Of a stretch of 64,000 nt of DNA, positions 51,491 to 59,241 are shown one piece after another. This DNA comes from Trebonia sp963777905 (lineage in GTDB: Bacteria; Actinomycetota; Actinomycetes; Streptosporangiales; Streptosporangiaceae). The stretch covers positions 62,001-126,000 of the forward strand of contig CAVZSM010000039.1 in NCBI GenBank assembly GCA_963777905.1, written 5' to 3'. Under the pieces are notes generated by a model. The model did no database searches, was not told the origin of the DNA, and saw nothing but the letters and a program-made list of their open reading frames with translations. Each line of letters begins with the position of its first letter. Positions within the stretch are counted from its first letter, which is position 1. Made by a program: the position numbers and the translations under genes.

Positions 51491-54400
51491 ATGACCAACG
51501 GAAACGGTGCTCCGCCGCCTTCCGGGTCTCCGTCAAACGGAGACGGTGGTCTGCCGAACGGCGGACCGCTGGCCGTCGGACCAGGTCAAGGCGGGCCCAC
51601 CGCGGGAGCCTTTGGCGGCCCTGGCGGCCCAGAACAAAGTGGCCTGCCAGTTCCGGTTACGCCGGCCCGCGTCGGCGGGCGCCCCCCGTCCCAGGCCGGC
51701 GGCGCCAGCCAGCAGGTACGCAGCGGATCACGCTGGTCGCTGAGCAACTGGCGAGTACGCTGGCGGCTCATCGCGATCATCGCAGTGCCAACGCTCACCG
51801 CGCTTGTCCTCGGCGCGATCCAGATCTCCACCGCGGTGGAGAACTACACGTCCTTCAAGCGTGTGCAGACGCTGGCGAACCTCAACGCCCTCGTGGTCAA
51901 GGGGGCCGGCCAGCTGGCCGATGAGCGGGACATCACCGCGGGTTTTGTCGCGTCGGGCAAGTCGAACACCGCGATGCAGGCCCAGGTCAACCAGGCTCAG
52001 GCCGCGACGAACGCCACGCTCGCCGAGATCAGCTCGCAGGCCGCGGCCGTCACCGGCGACAGCGGCTACCGTGCCCAGACGGCGCTCGACCTCAGCAACG
52101 GCGTGCTGGCCGGCATCAACGACCTGACGCTGATCCGGCAGGCCGCGCTCAAGACCCAGTACCCGCCGCTCGCGATCATCCAGACGTATGACGAGCGGTT
52201 GATCGGGCCGTTCGACACGTTCAGTAACGACATCGCGGCCGGCACGGGAAACGCCTCGATGCAGACCAACGTCACGGTGCTCAACGCGTTGCTGCGGATG
52301 GAGGATGACGCCTCCCTGCAGCGCGCCTACCTGTACCAGGCGCTGGCCAGCCCGTCGCCAGGACTGACGTCCGTCGCGCTCACCGCGCTGAACCAGGCCG
52401 CGACCCAGCAACAGGCCGACACCAGCCAGTTCATCGGGGACGCCTCGGTGACCGAGGCGCAGAACCTCAACAACACCGTCAGCGGCCCGCAGGTGGACGC
52501 CGCGAAGAGCGAGGAGTCGCTCGCGGTCGCCCTGACGGGCAAGAACCAGTCGATCTCCACGATTGGCACGACGCAGACGTGCGGCAAAACGTCGCAGGCG
52601 CAGTGCTGGTACCAGACGCAGGCCGTGCAGATCTCAGACATGCGCCAGGTCAGTGACGGGCTGGTCGGGCAGGTCACCGCGCAGGCCAACTCGCTGACGG
52701 CGAGCTCACTGCGCAGCGCGATCATCACTTCGGTGGTCACGCTGCTGCTGCTGATCCTCGTCCTGCTGATCACCACGTTCGTGGCGCGGTCGATGATCCG
52801 GCCGCTGCGCAAGCTGCGTGCCGACGCGCTCGAGGTGGCGGGCAGCAAGCTTCCCGACATGGTGCGCCGGCTGAGCGAAAGCGAAGGCGGCGACGAGAGC
52901 GTCGAGATCGAGCCGATCGGCGTGACATCCACCGACGAGATCGGCGAGGTGGCGCGGGCCTTCGACCAGGTGCACAGGGAAGCGGTCCGGCTGGCGGCCG
53001 ACGAGGCCATGCTGCGCGGCAACCTGAACGCCATGTTCGTCAACCTGTCCCGCCGCAGCCAGTCGCTGATCGAGCGCCAGCTGGCGCTGATCGACGACCT
53101 GGAGCAAAGCGAGCAGGACGCCGACCGGCTCAGCAGCCTGTTCCGGCTCGACCACTTGGCGACCCGCATGCGCCGCAACTCGGAAAACCTCCTGGTCCTC
53201 GCCGGCCACGAGGCGAGCAGGCGGTGGAGCCAGCCGGTGCCGCTGGTCGACGTGCTCCGCGCGGCGATCTCCGAGATCGAGCAGTACGAGCGGGTGGTGC
53301 TGAACGTCCAGCCCGGCATCCAGGTCGTCGGCCAGGCGGTCAACGACGTGGTGCACCTCGTCGCGGAGATCGTCGAGAACGCGACGACGTTCTCGCCGGA
53401 GGACACCCAGGTGTACGTGACCGGCCAGCCGCTGACCAGTGGCGGCGTGCTCCTCGACATCACCGACAACGGCGTGGGCATCTCCGAGCAGGAGATGGCG
53501 CACGCGAACTGGCGGCTGGACAACCCGCCGGTCGTCGACGTCGCGGTGTCCCGCCGCATGGGCCTGTTCGTGGTCGGCCGCCTAGCGGCCAGGCACGGCG
53601 TAAGGGTCAGGCTGCGGCACGCGCAGTCCGGTGGTCTCACCGCGCTGATCTGGCTGCCCGAGTCGGTGGCGGCGCCCGAGTCGGGGCAGCCGCTCGGCAG
53701 GCTGCGCAAGTTCGAGGCAGACGACTTCGGCCCCGCGCCGTCGCTGTCCGCTCCGACTCCGGCCCTCAGCACGATGCCGCCTCCAGGCGCCCCCGGCAGC
53801 CCGTTCGGGCTGCCGGGCGGCCCGCAAGGCCCCGGCGGCCCTGGCGGTCCCGGGCAAGGCGGATTCGGCTCCGCGGCCGCGGCCGCCGCGGCGGCGGCCC
53901 GGATACCCAGGTTCTCCGCCGACGCCCGCAACGGCCCCGGCGGCGACGAAGACACCGGCGCGTTCACCGCCTTCGGCGGCGTCGGCAACGGGCCGGGCGC
54001 CGGCGCTAACGACGGCACCCGCGAGTTCAGTGCCTTCACTGGCAGGCCCGGTGACGGCCCCGGCGGCGGCGCTGCCCCGGGCAATGGCGGCGCGCCCGGC
54101 ACGATCGACCCGCCCGGCGCTCCGCTGCCTACCCGGCAGCCAGGCGGCGGCAAGGGGCCGCAGCCCGGCGCTCCGCTGCCTACCCGGCAGCCAGGCGACG
54201 GCAAGGGGCCGCAGCCCGGCGGCCCGGACTCCAGCACCACGTGGATGCCTGCCCTTGGCGGCGACGGCGGGTCAGCGGGCTCCACGGGGCCAGGCGCGAA
54301 CGGCGGGAACGGCCTTGGCGGCTCCGACGGCAGCCAGGTCACGATTCCGGCGTCTGTCGGCCCGGCACAAGACCAGCGACTGCCGATCTTCGACTCGCTA

Positions 54401-54724
54401 GAGTCGGACTGGTTCCGGCGCAGCGGCAAGTCGCTGAGCTCGACGGCGGCCTCGGCCGCCGCACAGAGCTGGAGTTCGCCGGCGGACGAGGGCTGGCGGG
54501 CCGCGCGCGTGGCGGCGTCGCCCGCGGCGGGAGAAAATACGACAGCCGGGCTGCCAAAGCGCGTGCCGCGAGCTAATCTCGTGCCCGGATCTGTTGGTGG
54601 GGGCGAAGGCACAGAAGTCGCGCCGCCAGCCCGGTCCGCGGAGACGATCCGCACCCGGATGGCGAGCTTCCAGCGTGGTGTGCGCGAGGCGCGGGCCGCC
54701 GGACCCCAGAACGAGGAGCCATAG
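51491..54724 (+). CDS. cvnA: conservon sensor histidine kinase with nitrate-sensing-type domain
   Basis: 1077 residues from the ATG at 51491 (TTG at 51452 is possible). A disordered N-terminus is followed by a first helix (LIAIIAVPTLTALVLGAIQI), a large extracytoplasmic NIT-type helical domain (about 110-395), a second helix (VVTLLLLILVLLITTFVARS), and a HAMP region. The ATPase domain has VHLVAEIVENATTFSPED and DITDNGVGISEQE, and RLDHLATRMRRNSENLLVLA precedes it. A long Gly/Pro tail ends the protein. In streptomycete conservons CvnA works with CvnB-D as a membrane signal complex for GTPase control of development and metabolism. Confidence 0.9.
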   Translation: MTNGNGAPPPSGSPSNGDGGLPNGGPLAVGPGQGGPTAGAFGGPGGPEQSGLPVPVTPARVGGRPPSQAGGASQQVRSGSRWSLSNWRVRWRLIAIIAVPTLTALVLGAIQISTAVENYTSFKRVQTLANLNALVVKGAGQLADERDITAGFVASGKSNTAMQAQVNQAQAATNATLAEISSQAAAVTGDSGYRAQTALDLSNGVLAGINDLTLIRQAALKTQYPPLAIIQTYDERLIGPFDTFSNDIAAGTGNASMQTNVTVLNALLRMEDDASLQRAYLYQALASPSPGLTSVALTALNQAATQQQADTSQFIGDASVTEAQNLNNTVSGPQVDAAKSEESLAVALTGKNQSISTIGTTQTCGKTSQAQCWYQTQAVQISDMRQVSDGLVGQVTAQANSLTASSLRSAIITSVVTLLLLILVLLITTFVARSMIRPLRKLRADALEVAGSKLPDMVRRLSESEGGDESVEIEPIGVTSTDEIGEVARAFDQVHREAVRLAADEAMLRGNLNAMFVNLSRRSQSLIERQLALIDDLEQSEQDADRLSSLFRLDHLATRMRRNSENLLVLAGHEASRRWSQPVPLVDVLRAAISEIEQYERVVLNVQPGIQVVGQAVNDVVHLVAEIVENATTFSPEDTQVYVTGQPLTSGGVLLDITDNGVGISEQEMAHANWRLDNPPVVDVAVSRRMGLFVVGRLAARHGVRVRLRHAQSGGLTALIWLPESVAAPESGQPLGRLRKFEADDFGPAPSLSAPTPALSTMPPPGAPGSPFGLPGGPQGPGGPGGPGQGGFGSAAAAAAAAARIPRFSADARNGPGGDEDTGAFTAFGGVGNGPGAGANDGTREFSAFTGRPGDGPGGGAAPGNGGAPGTIDPPGAPLPTRQPGGGKGPQPGAPLPTRQPGDGKGPQPGGPDSSTTWMPALGGDGGSAGSTGPGANGGNGLGGSDGSQVTIPASVGPAQDQRLPIFDSLESDWFRRSGKSLSSTAASAAAQSWSSPADEGWRAARVAASPAAGENTTAGLPKRVPRANLVPGSVGGGEGTEVAPPARSAETIRTRMASFQRGVREARAAGPQNEEP
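54116..54217 (+). repeat. 51-bp tandem duplication in the cvnA tail
   Basis: Two 51-bp units (54116-54166 and 54167-54217) differ at one base and encode two 17-residue GAPLPTRQPGGGKGPQP-type repeats. The near identity at DNA level indicates a recent duplication. Confidence 0.85.
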
Positions 54725-54799
54725 ACCAATGAGATCCACGATTAGAGTTCTGAGAACACGAGGAGAAGCCTGTATGCACGGGCAGCGAAAGGAGCGCGC

Positions 54800-55237
54800 G
54801 TGAGCACGCCAGGACGCCCGGTCCAGGACCTCAGCTGGCTGATCACGAACTTCGTGGAGCGGGTCCCGGACGTGGCTCATGCCGTCGTCGTGTCGTCCGA
54901 CGGGCTGCCGCTCGCGTTCTCCACGGGGTTCCCGCAGGAGCGCGCCGACCAGCTCGCCGCGGTCACGTCCGGCCTGACCAGCCTGACCCAGGGCGCTTCG
55001 CGGGTCTTCGAAGGCGGCGCGGTCGTGCAGACCGTGGTGGAGATGCAGCGCGGGGTGCTGGTCATCATGGCGATCAGCAACGGCGCCAGCCTGGCCGTGC
55101 TCGCGGCCTCCACCTGCGATCTCGGCCTTGTCGCATACGAGATGACGCTGCTGGTAGAACGTGCGGGACGGGTACTCACCCCGGCCGCGCGCGGCGGTGT
55201 CATGCAGGGTGCGATGCCGGGAGATGGAAGACGATGA
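54800..55237 (+). CDS. cvnB: roadblock/LC7 domain protein
   Basis: 145 residues from the GTG at 54800 with AAAGGAG upstream. LSWLITNFVERVPDVAHAVV and VSSDGLPLAFSTGFPQERAD begin the roadblock fold, and GASLAVLAASTCDLGLVAYE ends it. CvnB proteins are thought to act with the GTPase CvnD, like MglB with MglA. It sits 75 bases after cvnA. Confidence 0.92.
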   Translation: MSTPGRPVQDLSWLITNFVERVPDVAHAVVVSSDGLPLAFSTGFPQERADQLAAVTSGLTSLTQGASRVFEGGAVVQTVVEMQRGVLVIMAISNGASLAVLAASTCDLGLVAYEMTLLVERAGRVLTPAARGGVMQGAMPGDGRR

Positions 55238-55267
55238 CGGGAGCGGGACGCTCAATCTCTGGAGGAC

Positions 55268-55753
55268 GTGGTGGCGGGTCTCGGCCGCGGTGACGACCGT
55301 GGTGCCCCGCCAGCATGGCAGGGCCCAGGCCGGAACACCGGATCGTGGGATGAGGCGCCGCCGCAGCGGCGCCCCTATCCCGCGGAACAGCCGTACCCGG
55401 CCGACGAAGAGGGCAGCTCGACGCGGCTGGTACGCCCGTACACCGTAACCGGTGGCCGGACCCAGCCGAGGTACAAGCTCGCGCTTGAGGCCTTGGTCAC
55501 CGCGACCGTGTACGAGCCCCGCGATCTATCCGTGCTGGCACCCGAGTGCCAAGCCATCTTGCAGTTCTGCCTGGACTGGCGGTCCGTCGCCGAGATCTCC
55601 GCGGTGCTGCGGCTGCCGCTCGGCGTCGCCCGGATCCTGGTCGCGGACATGAGCGCGGACGGCCTCGTCCGCATCCACCAGCGTGATGATTCCGAAGGCC
55701 GGCCCGACCTTAACCTGCTCGAAAGGGTGCTTAGTGGACTCCGTAAGATCTAG
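55268..55753 (+). CDS. cvnC: DUF742 domain protein
   Basis: 161 residues. A disordered N-terminus (to about 50) precedes the DUF742 domain RLVRPYTVTGGRTQPRYKLA with CQAILQFCLDWRSVAEISAV and LGVARILVADMSADGLVRIH, a winged-helix-like fold. CvnC bridges components in conservon complexes. GTG at 55271 has better spacing to the GGAGG site than GTG at 55268. Its end overlaps the cvnD start by 20 bases. Confidence 0.9.
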   Translation: MVAGLGRGDDRGAPPAWQGPGRNTGSWDEAPPQRRPYPAEQPYPADEEGSSTRLVRPYTVTGGRTQPRYKLALEALVTATVYEPRDLSVLAPECQAILQFCLDWRSVAEISAVLRLPLGVARILVADMSADGLVRIHQRDDSEGRPDLNLLERVLSGLRKI

Positions 55754-56342
55754 CGTCGCCCGCCCGCAAGGCGGGGGTGACGCTTCTGCGATGACTTCGG
55801 TGAAGATCGTCGTCGCCGGCGGTTTCGGTGTGGGCAAGACGACCTTCGTGGGTTCGGTGTCGGAAATCACGCCGCTGACCACCGAGGCGGTCATGACCGT
55901 GGCGAGCACCGACGTCGACGACCTCTCTCACGTCCCCGACAAGAACACGACAACGGTCGCCATGGACTTCGGGCGTATCACGCTCGAGAAGGACCTGGTG
56001 CTGTACATGTTCGGCACGCCGGGCCAGCACAGGTTCTGGTTCATGTGGGACGACCTGATCCAGGGCGCCATCGGCGCGGTGGTTCTCGTCGACACCCGTC
56101 GGCTCGCCGACTCGTTCCCCGCGGTGGACTACTTCGAGGCAAGCGGGCTGCCGTTCGTCATCGGCATCAACGGCTTCCACGGGCAGTTCCCGCACCGGAG
56201 CAACGATGTGCGCGAGGCGCTGGCGATCCCGTCCACAGTGCCGGTGATCCCCTGTGACGCGCGCAATCGCGAGTCGACCAAGGCCACCCTGGTGACGCTG
56301 GTCGAGCACGCGATGTCGATGCAGGCTGCGGGCAGGTACTGA
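55734..56342 (+). CDS. cvnD: small Ras-like GTPase of the conservon
   Basis: 202 residues from GTG 55734 (VDSVRSSVARPQ). P-loop VVAGGFGVGKTTFVGSVSE near residue 25, switch region LTTEAVMTVASTDVDD, and LYMFGTPGQHRFWFMWDDL (the MglA/Cvn variant of DxxG). FVIGINGFHG stands where NKxD is expected. It cycles between GDP and GTP under control of CvnA-C. No conservon P450 (cvnE) follows; instead a decayed SDR gene is found. Confidence 0.92.
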   Translation: MDSVRSSVARPQGGGDASAMTSVKIVVAGGFGVGKTTFVGSVSEITPLTTEAVMTVASTDVDDLSHVPDKNTTTVAMDFGRITLEKDLVLYMFGTPGQHRFWFMWDDLIQGAIGAVVLVDTRRLADSFPAVDYFEASGLPFVIGINGFHGQFPHRSNDVREALAIPSTVPVIPCDARNRESTKATLVTLVEHAMSMQAAGRY

Positions 56343-56360
56343 GGCGGCTGGATGGCCGGG

Positions 56361-56621
56361 TCAGCCGGCTAGCCAGCCGCCGTCTACCGGCAGCAGTTGC
56401 CCGGTGATGGACGCGATCGAGCATCAGGTCGCGCCACGCCGCCACAGGCACGGCGGTGGCGGGCGCGCGGTACTGCTTGCCCGCGGCGTGCACGATGCCG
56501 TCCTGCGGGCTGTCGGCCGCCGCGATCGCCAGCGCCATAGCGCGGCCGAGGCCTCGCCCGGCGCCGGTGACGATGTAGGTCCGCCCGGACAGGCCGAACT
56601 CGCTCGCGGCCTCGTTTGCCA
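56361..56621 (-). pseudogene. short-chain dehydrogenase remnant with internal deletions
   Basis: From a GTG at 56621 the frame shows FGLSGRTYIVTGAGRGLGRA, the SDR cofactor loop, and soon after GIVHAAGKQYRAPATAV, which normally lies 50 residues further on. It then shifts frame, and ASITGQLLPVDGGWLAG, the usual SDR C-terminus, appears in another frame ending at TGA 56361-56363. The catalytic Ser-Tyr-Lys section is missing. Two deletions and a frameshift make it non-functional. Confidence 0.75.
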
Positions 56622-56646
56622 CTTGTGCACCGTCCCGTCTGTTCAG

Positions 56647-56678
56647 ATAATCGAGTCTCAGATCTAATAATCGACTCT
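56647..56678 (+). promoter_or_regulatory. direct-repeat operator candidate upstream of the zinc alcohol dehydrogenase
   Basis: ATAATCGAGTCT (56647-56658) and ATAATCGACTCT (56667-56678) differ at one base and are spaced exactly 20 bases apart, two helical turns. They end 16 bases before the ATG at 56695. The AT-rich content marks a promoter; the GntR-family regulator of the cluster is a possible binder. Confidence 0.45.
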
Positions 56679-56694
56679 TTAGAGATGTATCGCA

Positions 56695-57678
56695 ATGAAG
56701 GCGCTCACCAAACTTAGCTCCGCCGCCGACGACGTGGCCGTGCGGCCCCGGCCGGTGCCATCGCCCGCGGCCGGGCAGGCGCTGGTGCTGGTGACCGCGA
56801 CCGGACTGTGCGGCAGCGACGTGCACGCGATCAGGGGGCATGCCGGGTACGAGTGGGTGTCCACGCCGGTGACTCTGGGGCACGAGATCACCGGCGTCGT
56901 GGCGGACGGCGCCGGACCGGTTCACGTGGACACGCAGGTGGGTGTCATCTCGATGGACGGCTGCCGGGCGTGCGACCTGTGCGCGGCCGGGCGCCGCCCG
57001 CTGTGCCCCGACCGGACGGTGATCGGCCTGTCGGACGACGGCGGCGCGGCGGAGTACGTCACGGTGCGCGCCGACAACCTCGTGCCGCTGCCCGCGGACC
57101 TGCCGTGGCGGCACGCCGTGCTGCTCGAGCCGTTCTCTGTGGCGGTGCACGCCGCGGCGCGCACCCCGCTGCCCGCCGACGGGCGGGTGATCGTCAGCGG
57201 CGCCGGGCCGGTGGGCATGCTGGCCGCCTTCGCCGCTCGGGCCAGGGGAGCCGAGGTGACCGTGGTGGGGGTGGAGCGGGACGAGGCGGTCCGGCTGCCG
57301 TTGCTGCGCGAGTGCGGTTTCGCTACCAGGACCGAGGCGCCTGCCGAGCCCGTCGGCGCCTGGATCGAGGCATCGGGGGCGGTGGCGGCGCTGGCTTCGG
57401 CCGTGGGCGGGCTGCGCGCCGGCGGCGACCTGACCGCGGTCGGCATGTACGACCGGCTCGCGGCGCTGGACGGCAGCAGGGTGGTCCGCCGTGAGATCAC
57501 GCTCCGCGGCAGCTACGGCTCGGTGGCCGCCGATTACCTGACGGCGCTCGACCTGCTGTGCGGCGCGGCGGCCGTGCCCGCGGACCGCATGGTGTCGCCG
57601 TTCCCGCTGGACGACTGGGCGGCGGCGGTTGACGCGGTGACGCGGGGCACGGTGATCAAGGCCGCGTTGCGGCCGTGA
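56695..57678 (+). CDS. zinc-dependent alcohol dehydrogenase family protein
   Basis: 327 residues, MDR fold. Catalytic zinc: Cys in ATGLCGSDVHA and His/Glu in LGHEITGVV. Four structural-zinc cysteines lie in GCRACDLCAAGRRPLCPD. NAD-binding loop: VSGAGPVGMLAAFAARARGA. It resembles polyol/threonine-dehydrogenase-type enzymes. It faces away from the SDR remnant and converges on the SDR gene at 57701. Confidence 0.9.
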   Translation: MKALTKLSSAADDVAVRPRPVPSPAAGQALVLVTATGLCGSDVHAIRGHAGYEWVSTPVTLGHEITGVVADGAGPVHVDTQVGVISMDGCRACDLCAAGRRPLCPDRTVIGLSDDGGAAEYVTVRADNLVPLPADLPWRHAVLLEPFSVAVHAAARTPLPADGRVIVSGAGPVGMLAAFAARARGAEVTVVGVERDEAVRLPLLRECGFATRTEAPAEPVGAWIEASGAVAALASAVGGLRAGGDLTAVGMYDRLAALDGSRVVRREITLRGSYGSVAADYLTALDLLCGAAAVPADRMVSPFPLDDWAAAVDAVTRGTVIKAALRP

Positions 57679-57700
57679 CCGTTTCCCCGTTACGCGCGGC

Positions 57701-58480
57701 TCAGACCAGCCCGCGGTAGCTGCCGCCGTCCAGGAGGAGGTTGTGGCCGGAGATGTAGCCGGCCAGCTCGCCGCACAGGAATGCGCAGGCCGCGCCGAAT
57801 TCCTCCGGCCTGCCCAGGCGCCGCGCGGCGATCGGGTCCGTCTGGCGGCGCCTGGCCTCTTCGAAGCTGATGCCTTCCCTGTCGGCCGTGAGGTGCGCCA
57901 CTTGGATCTGCCGGCCGCTGTCGATCTTGTAGGGCAGCAGGTTGTTAATCGTCACGTTGTAGGGCGCGGCGGCGAACGACAGCCCCTTCACTGTGGCGTG
58001 CAGCCCGGCGCGCGCCGCTGACGAGACGGCCATCCCCGGCCCTGGCGTGGTCACCATGGCGGACGTGATGTTGATGATGCGGCCGAACCGTCGCTCGCAC
58101 ATGCCGTCGATCACGGAGTCGATCAACCGGAGGTGGACGAGCATGTTTCCCTGCAGCGCCTGCTCCCAATCGGCCTCGGTGGCGGTCCGTAGCGGTCCGG
58201 GGCGCGGGCCCCCGTTGTTCGTCACGACGATATCCGGCTCGGGGCAGGCGCCGAGCAGCAGTTCCCTGGTGCCCGGGTCGAGCAGGTCGCCCTGCACCTC
58301 GACCACCTTCCCGCCGCCAAGACCGCGGAGCTTCTCCGCGGCGGCCGCGAGGCGGGCGCCGTCACGGCCGTTGATCACCACGTCGACGCCTTCGGCGCTG
58401 AGCGACTCAGCGCATGCGTAACCGAGGCCGGCACTCGATGCGCAAATGATTGCCCACCGGCCGGCAATGCCGAGGTCCAT
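57701..58480 (-). CDS. SDR family protein with altered catalytic site
   Basis: 259 residues. Cofactor loop AIICASSAGLGYACAESLSA, NNGGPRPGP in place of NNAG, and IINITSAMVTTPGPG with the Ser. Where YxxxK is expected the sequence is AVSSAARAGLHATVKG, so Tyr and Lys are replaced by Ser and Arg. A subgroup of SDRs shares this change and may be non-reductive or use another mechanism. It begins one base after the GntR gene stop (TAGATG). Confidence 0.85.
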   Translation of the reverse strand: MDLGIAGRWAIICASSAGLGYACAESLSAEGVDVVINGRDGARLAAAAEKLRGLGGGKVVEVQGDLLDPGTRELLLGACPEPDIVVTNNGGPRPGPLRTATEADWEQALQGNMLVHLRLIDSVIDGMCERRFGRIINITSAMVTTPGPGMAVSSAARAGLHATVKGLSFAAAPYNVTINNLLPYKIDSGRQIQVAHLTADREGISFEEARRRQTDPIAARRLGRPEEFGAACAFLCGELAGYISGHNLLLDGGSYRGLV

Positions 58481-59173
58481 CTAGCTATCCCCTGACTGAG
58501 TGCGCGCGAGAGCGGCCTTGACGGATAGGCCCGCGGTGATCTCCACGTGCCTGCGAATGAGTTCCGCGGCGCGGTCGGCGTCGCGGGACGTGATCGCCTC
58601 GACCATGGCGGCGTGCTCGCCCTCTACGTCACGGCTCATTCCGCCGGACATCTCGGACATCTGCCGCAGGACCTCGGCCTCGTCGTAAAGCCGGTGCTGC
58701 GCCGCCACCAGCCGCGGCGAGCCGCACGCCGCCACGCATGCCGCGTGAAAGACGGCATGGGCCCGGCTCCACTGCTGGCTGCCGACCGGATCGACCGAGG
58801 AACGCACGCGGGGCGTCAGCCTCAGCTCGTGATGAGCGGCGACGACGGACGCTTCCCATGGGGCGTCACCCCGCTGGATCGCGAGCCGGATGGCTAGCGC
58901 CTCGATGTGCGACCGCAGAAAGGCGAGATCGTTGATTTCCTCGACTGTGTAATTGGGGATGTAGAAGCCCTTGTTGGGCTGGGACTGGATAAGTCCCTGC
59001 TCAGCCAGGCGCGTCAGCGCTTCGCGCACGACGCTGACGCTGACGCCTCGCTGGGCGCACAGCTCGGAGAGCTTCAGGCGATAGTTGGGCGTGAACTCGC
59101 CCCGGAGCAATTTCTGCCGCAGATCCAGGTAGATCGCTTCAGACCGGGATGAGGCCTCCTCGGTAACTGCCAT
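58481..59173 (-). CDS. GntR family regulator, FCD (FadR) type
   Basis: 230 residues. The winged HTH is YRLKLSELCAQRGVSVSVVR with EALTRLAEQGLIQSQPNKGF. The FCD helical domain begins with DLAFLRSHIEALAIRLAIQR and has the metal/ligand His in HAVFHAACVAACGS and HAAMVEAITSRD. Such regulators usually bind a pathway intermediate acid. It is cotranscribed with the SDR gene and divergent from the alpha/beta hydrolase, so it is the probable switch for this island. Confidence 0.92.
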   Translation of the reverse strand: MAVTEEASSRSEAIYLDLRQKLLRGEFTPNYRLKLSELCAQRGVSVSVVREALTRLAEQGLIQSQPNKGFYIPNYTVEEINDLAFLRSHIEALAIRLAIQRGDAPWEASVVAAHHELRLTPRVRSSVDPVGSQQWSRAHAVFHAACVAACGSPRLVAAQHRLYDEAEVLRQMSEMSGGMSRDVEGEHAAMVEAITSRDADRAAELIRRHVEITAGLSVKAALARTQSGDS

Positions 59174-59220
59174 CGGCTTGTTCTCCGCGCCTCGCGTTAG
59201 GGCTATTGGGCTGTACAGAT

Positions 59221-59241
59221 GATAGTCTAGGTCTTACTATC
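59221..59241. promoter_or_regulatory. inverted repeat in the GntR/hydrolase divergent spacer
   Basis: GATAGT (59221-59226) and ACTATC (59236-59241) are exact complements with nine bases between, in an AT-rich spacer. It lies 48-68 bases before the GntR start. A site of this size fits a GntR dimer, so autoregulation is plausible. Confidence 0.45.
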
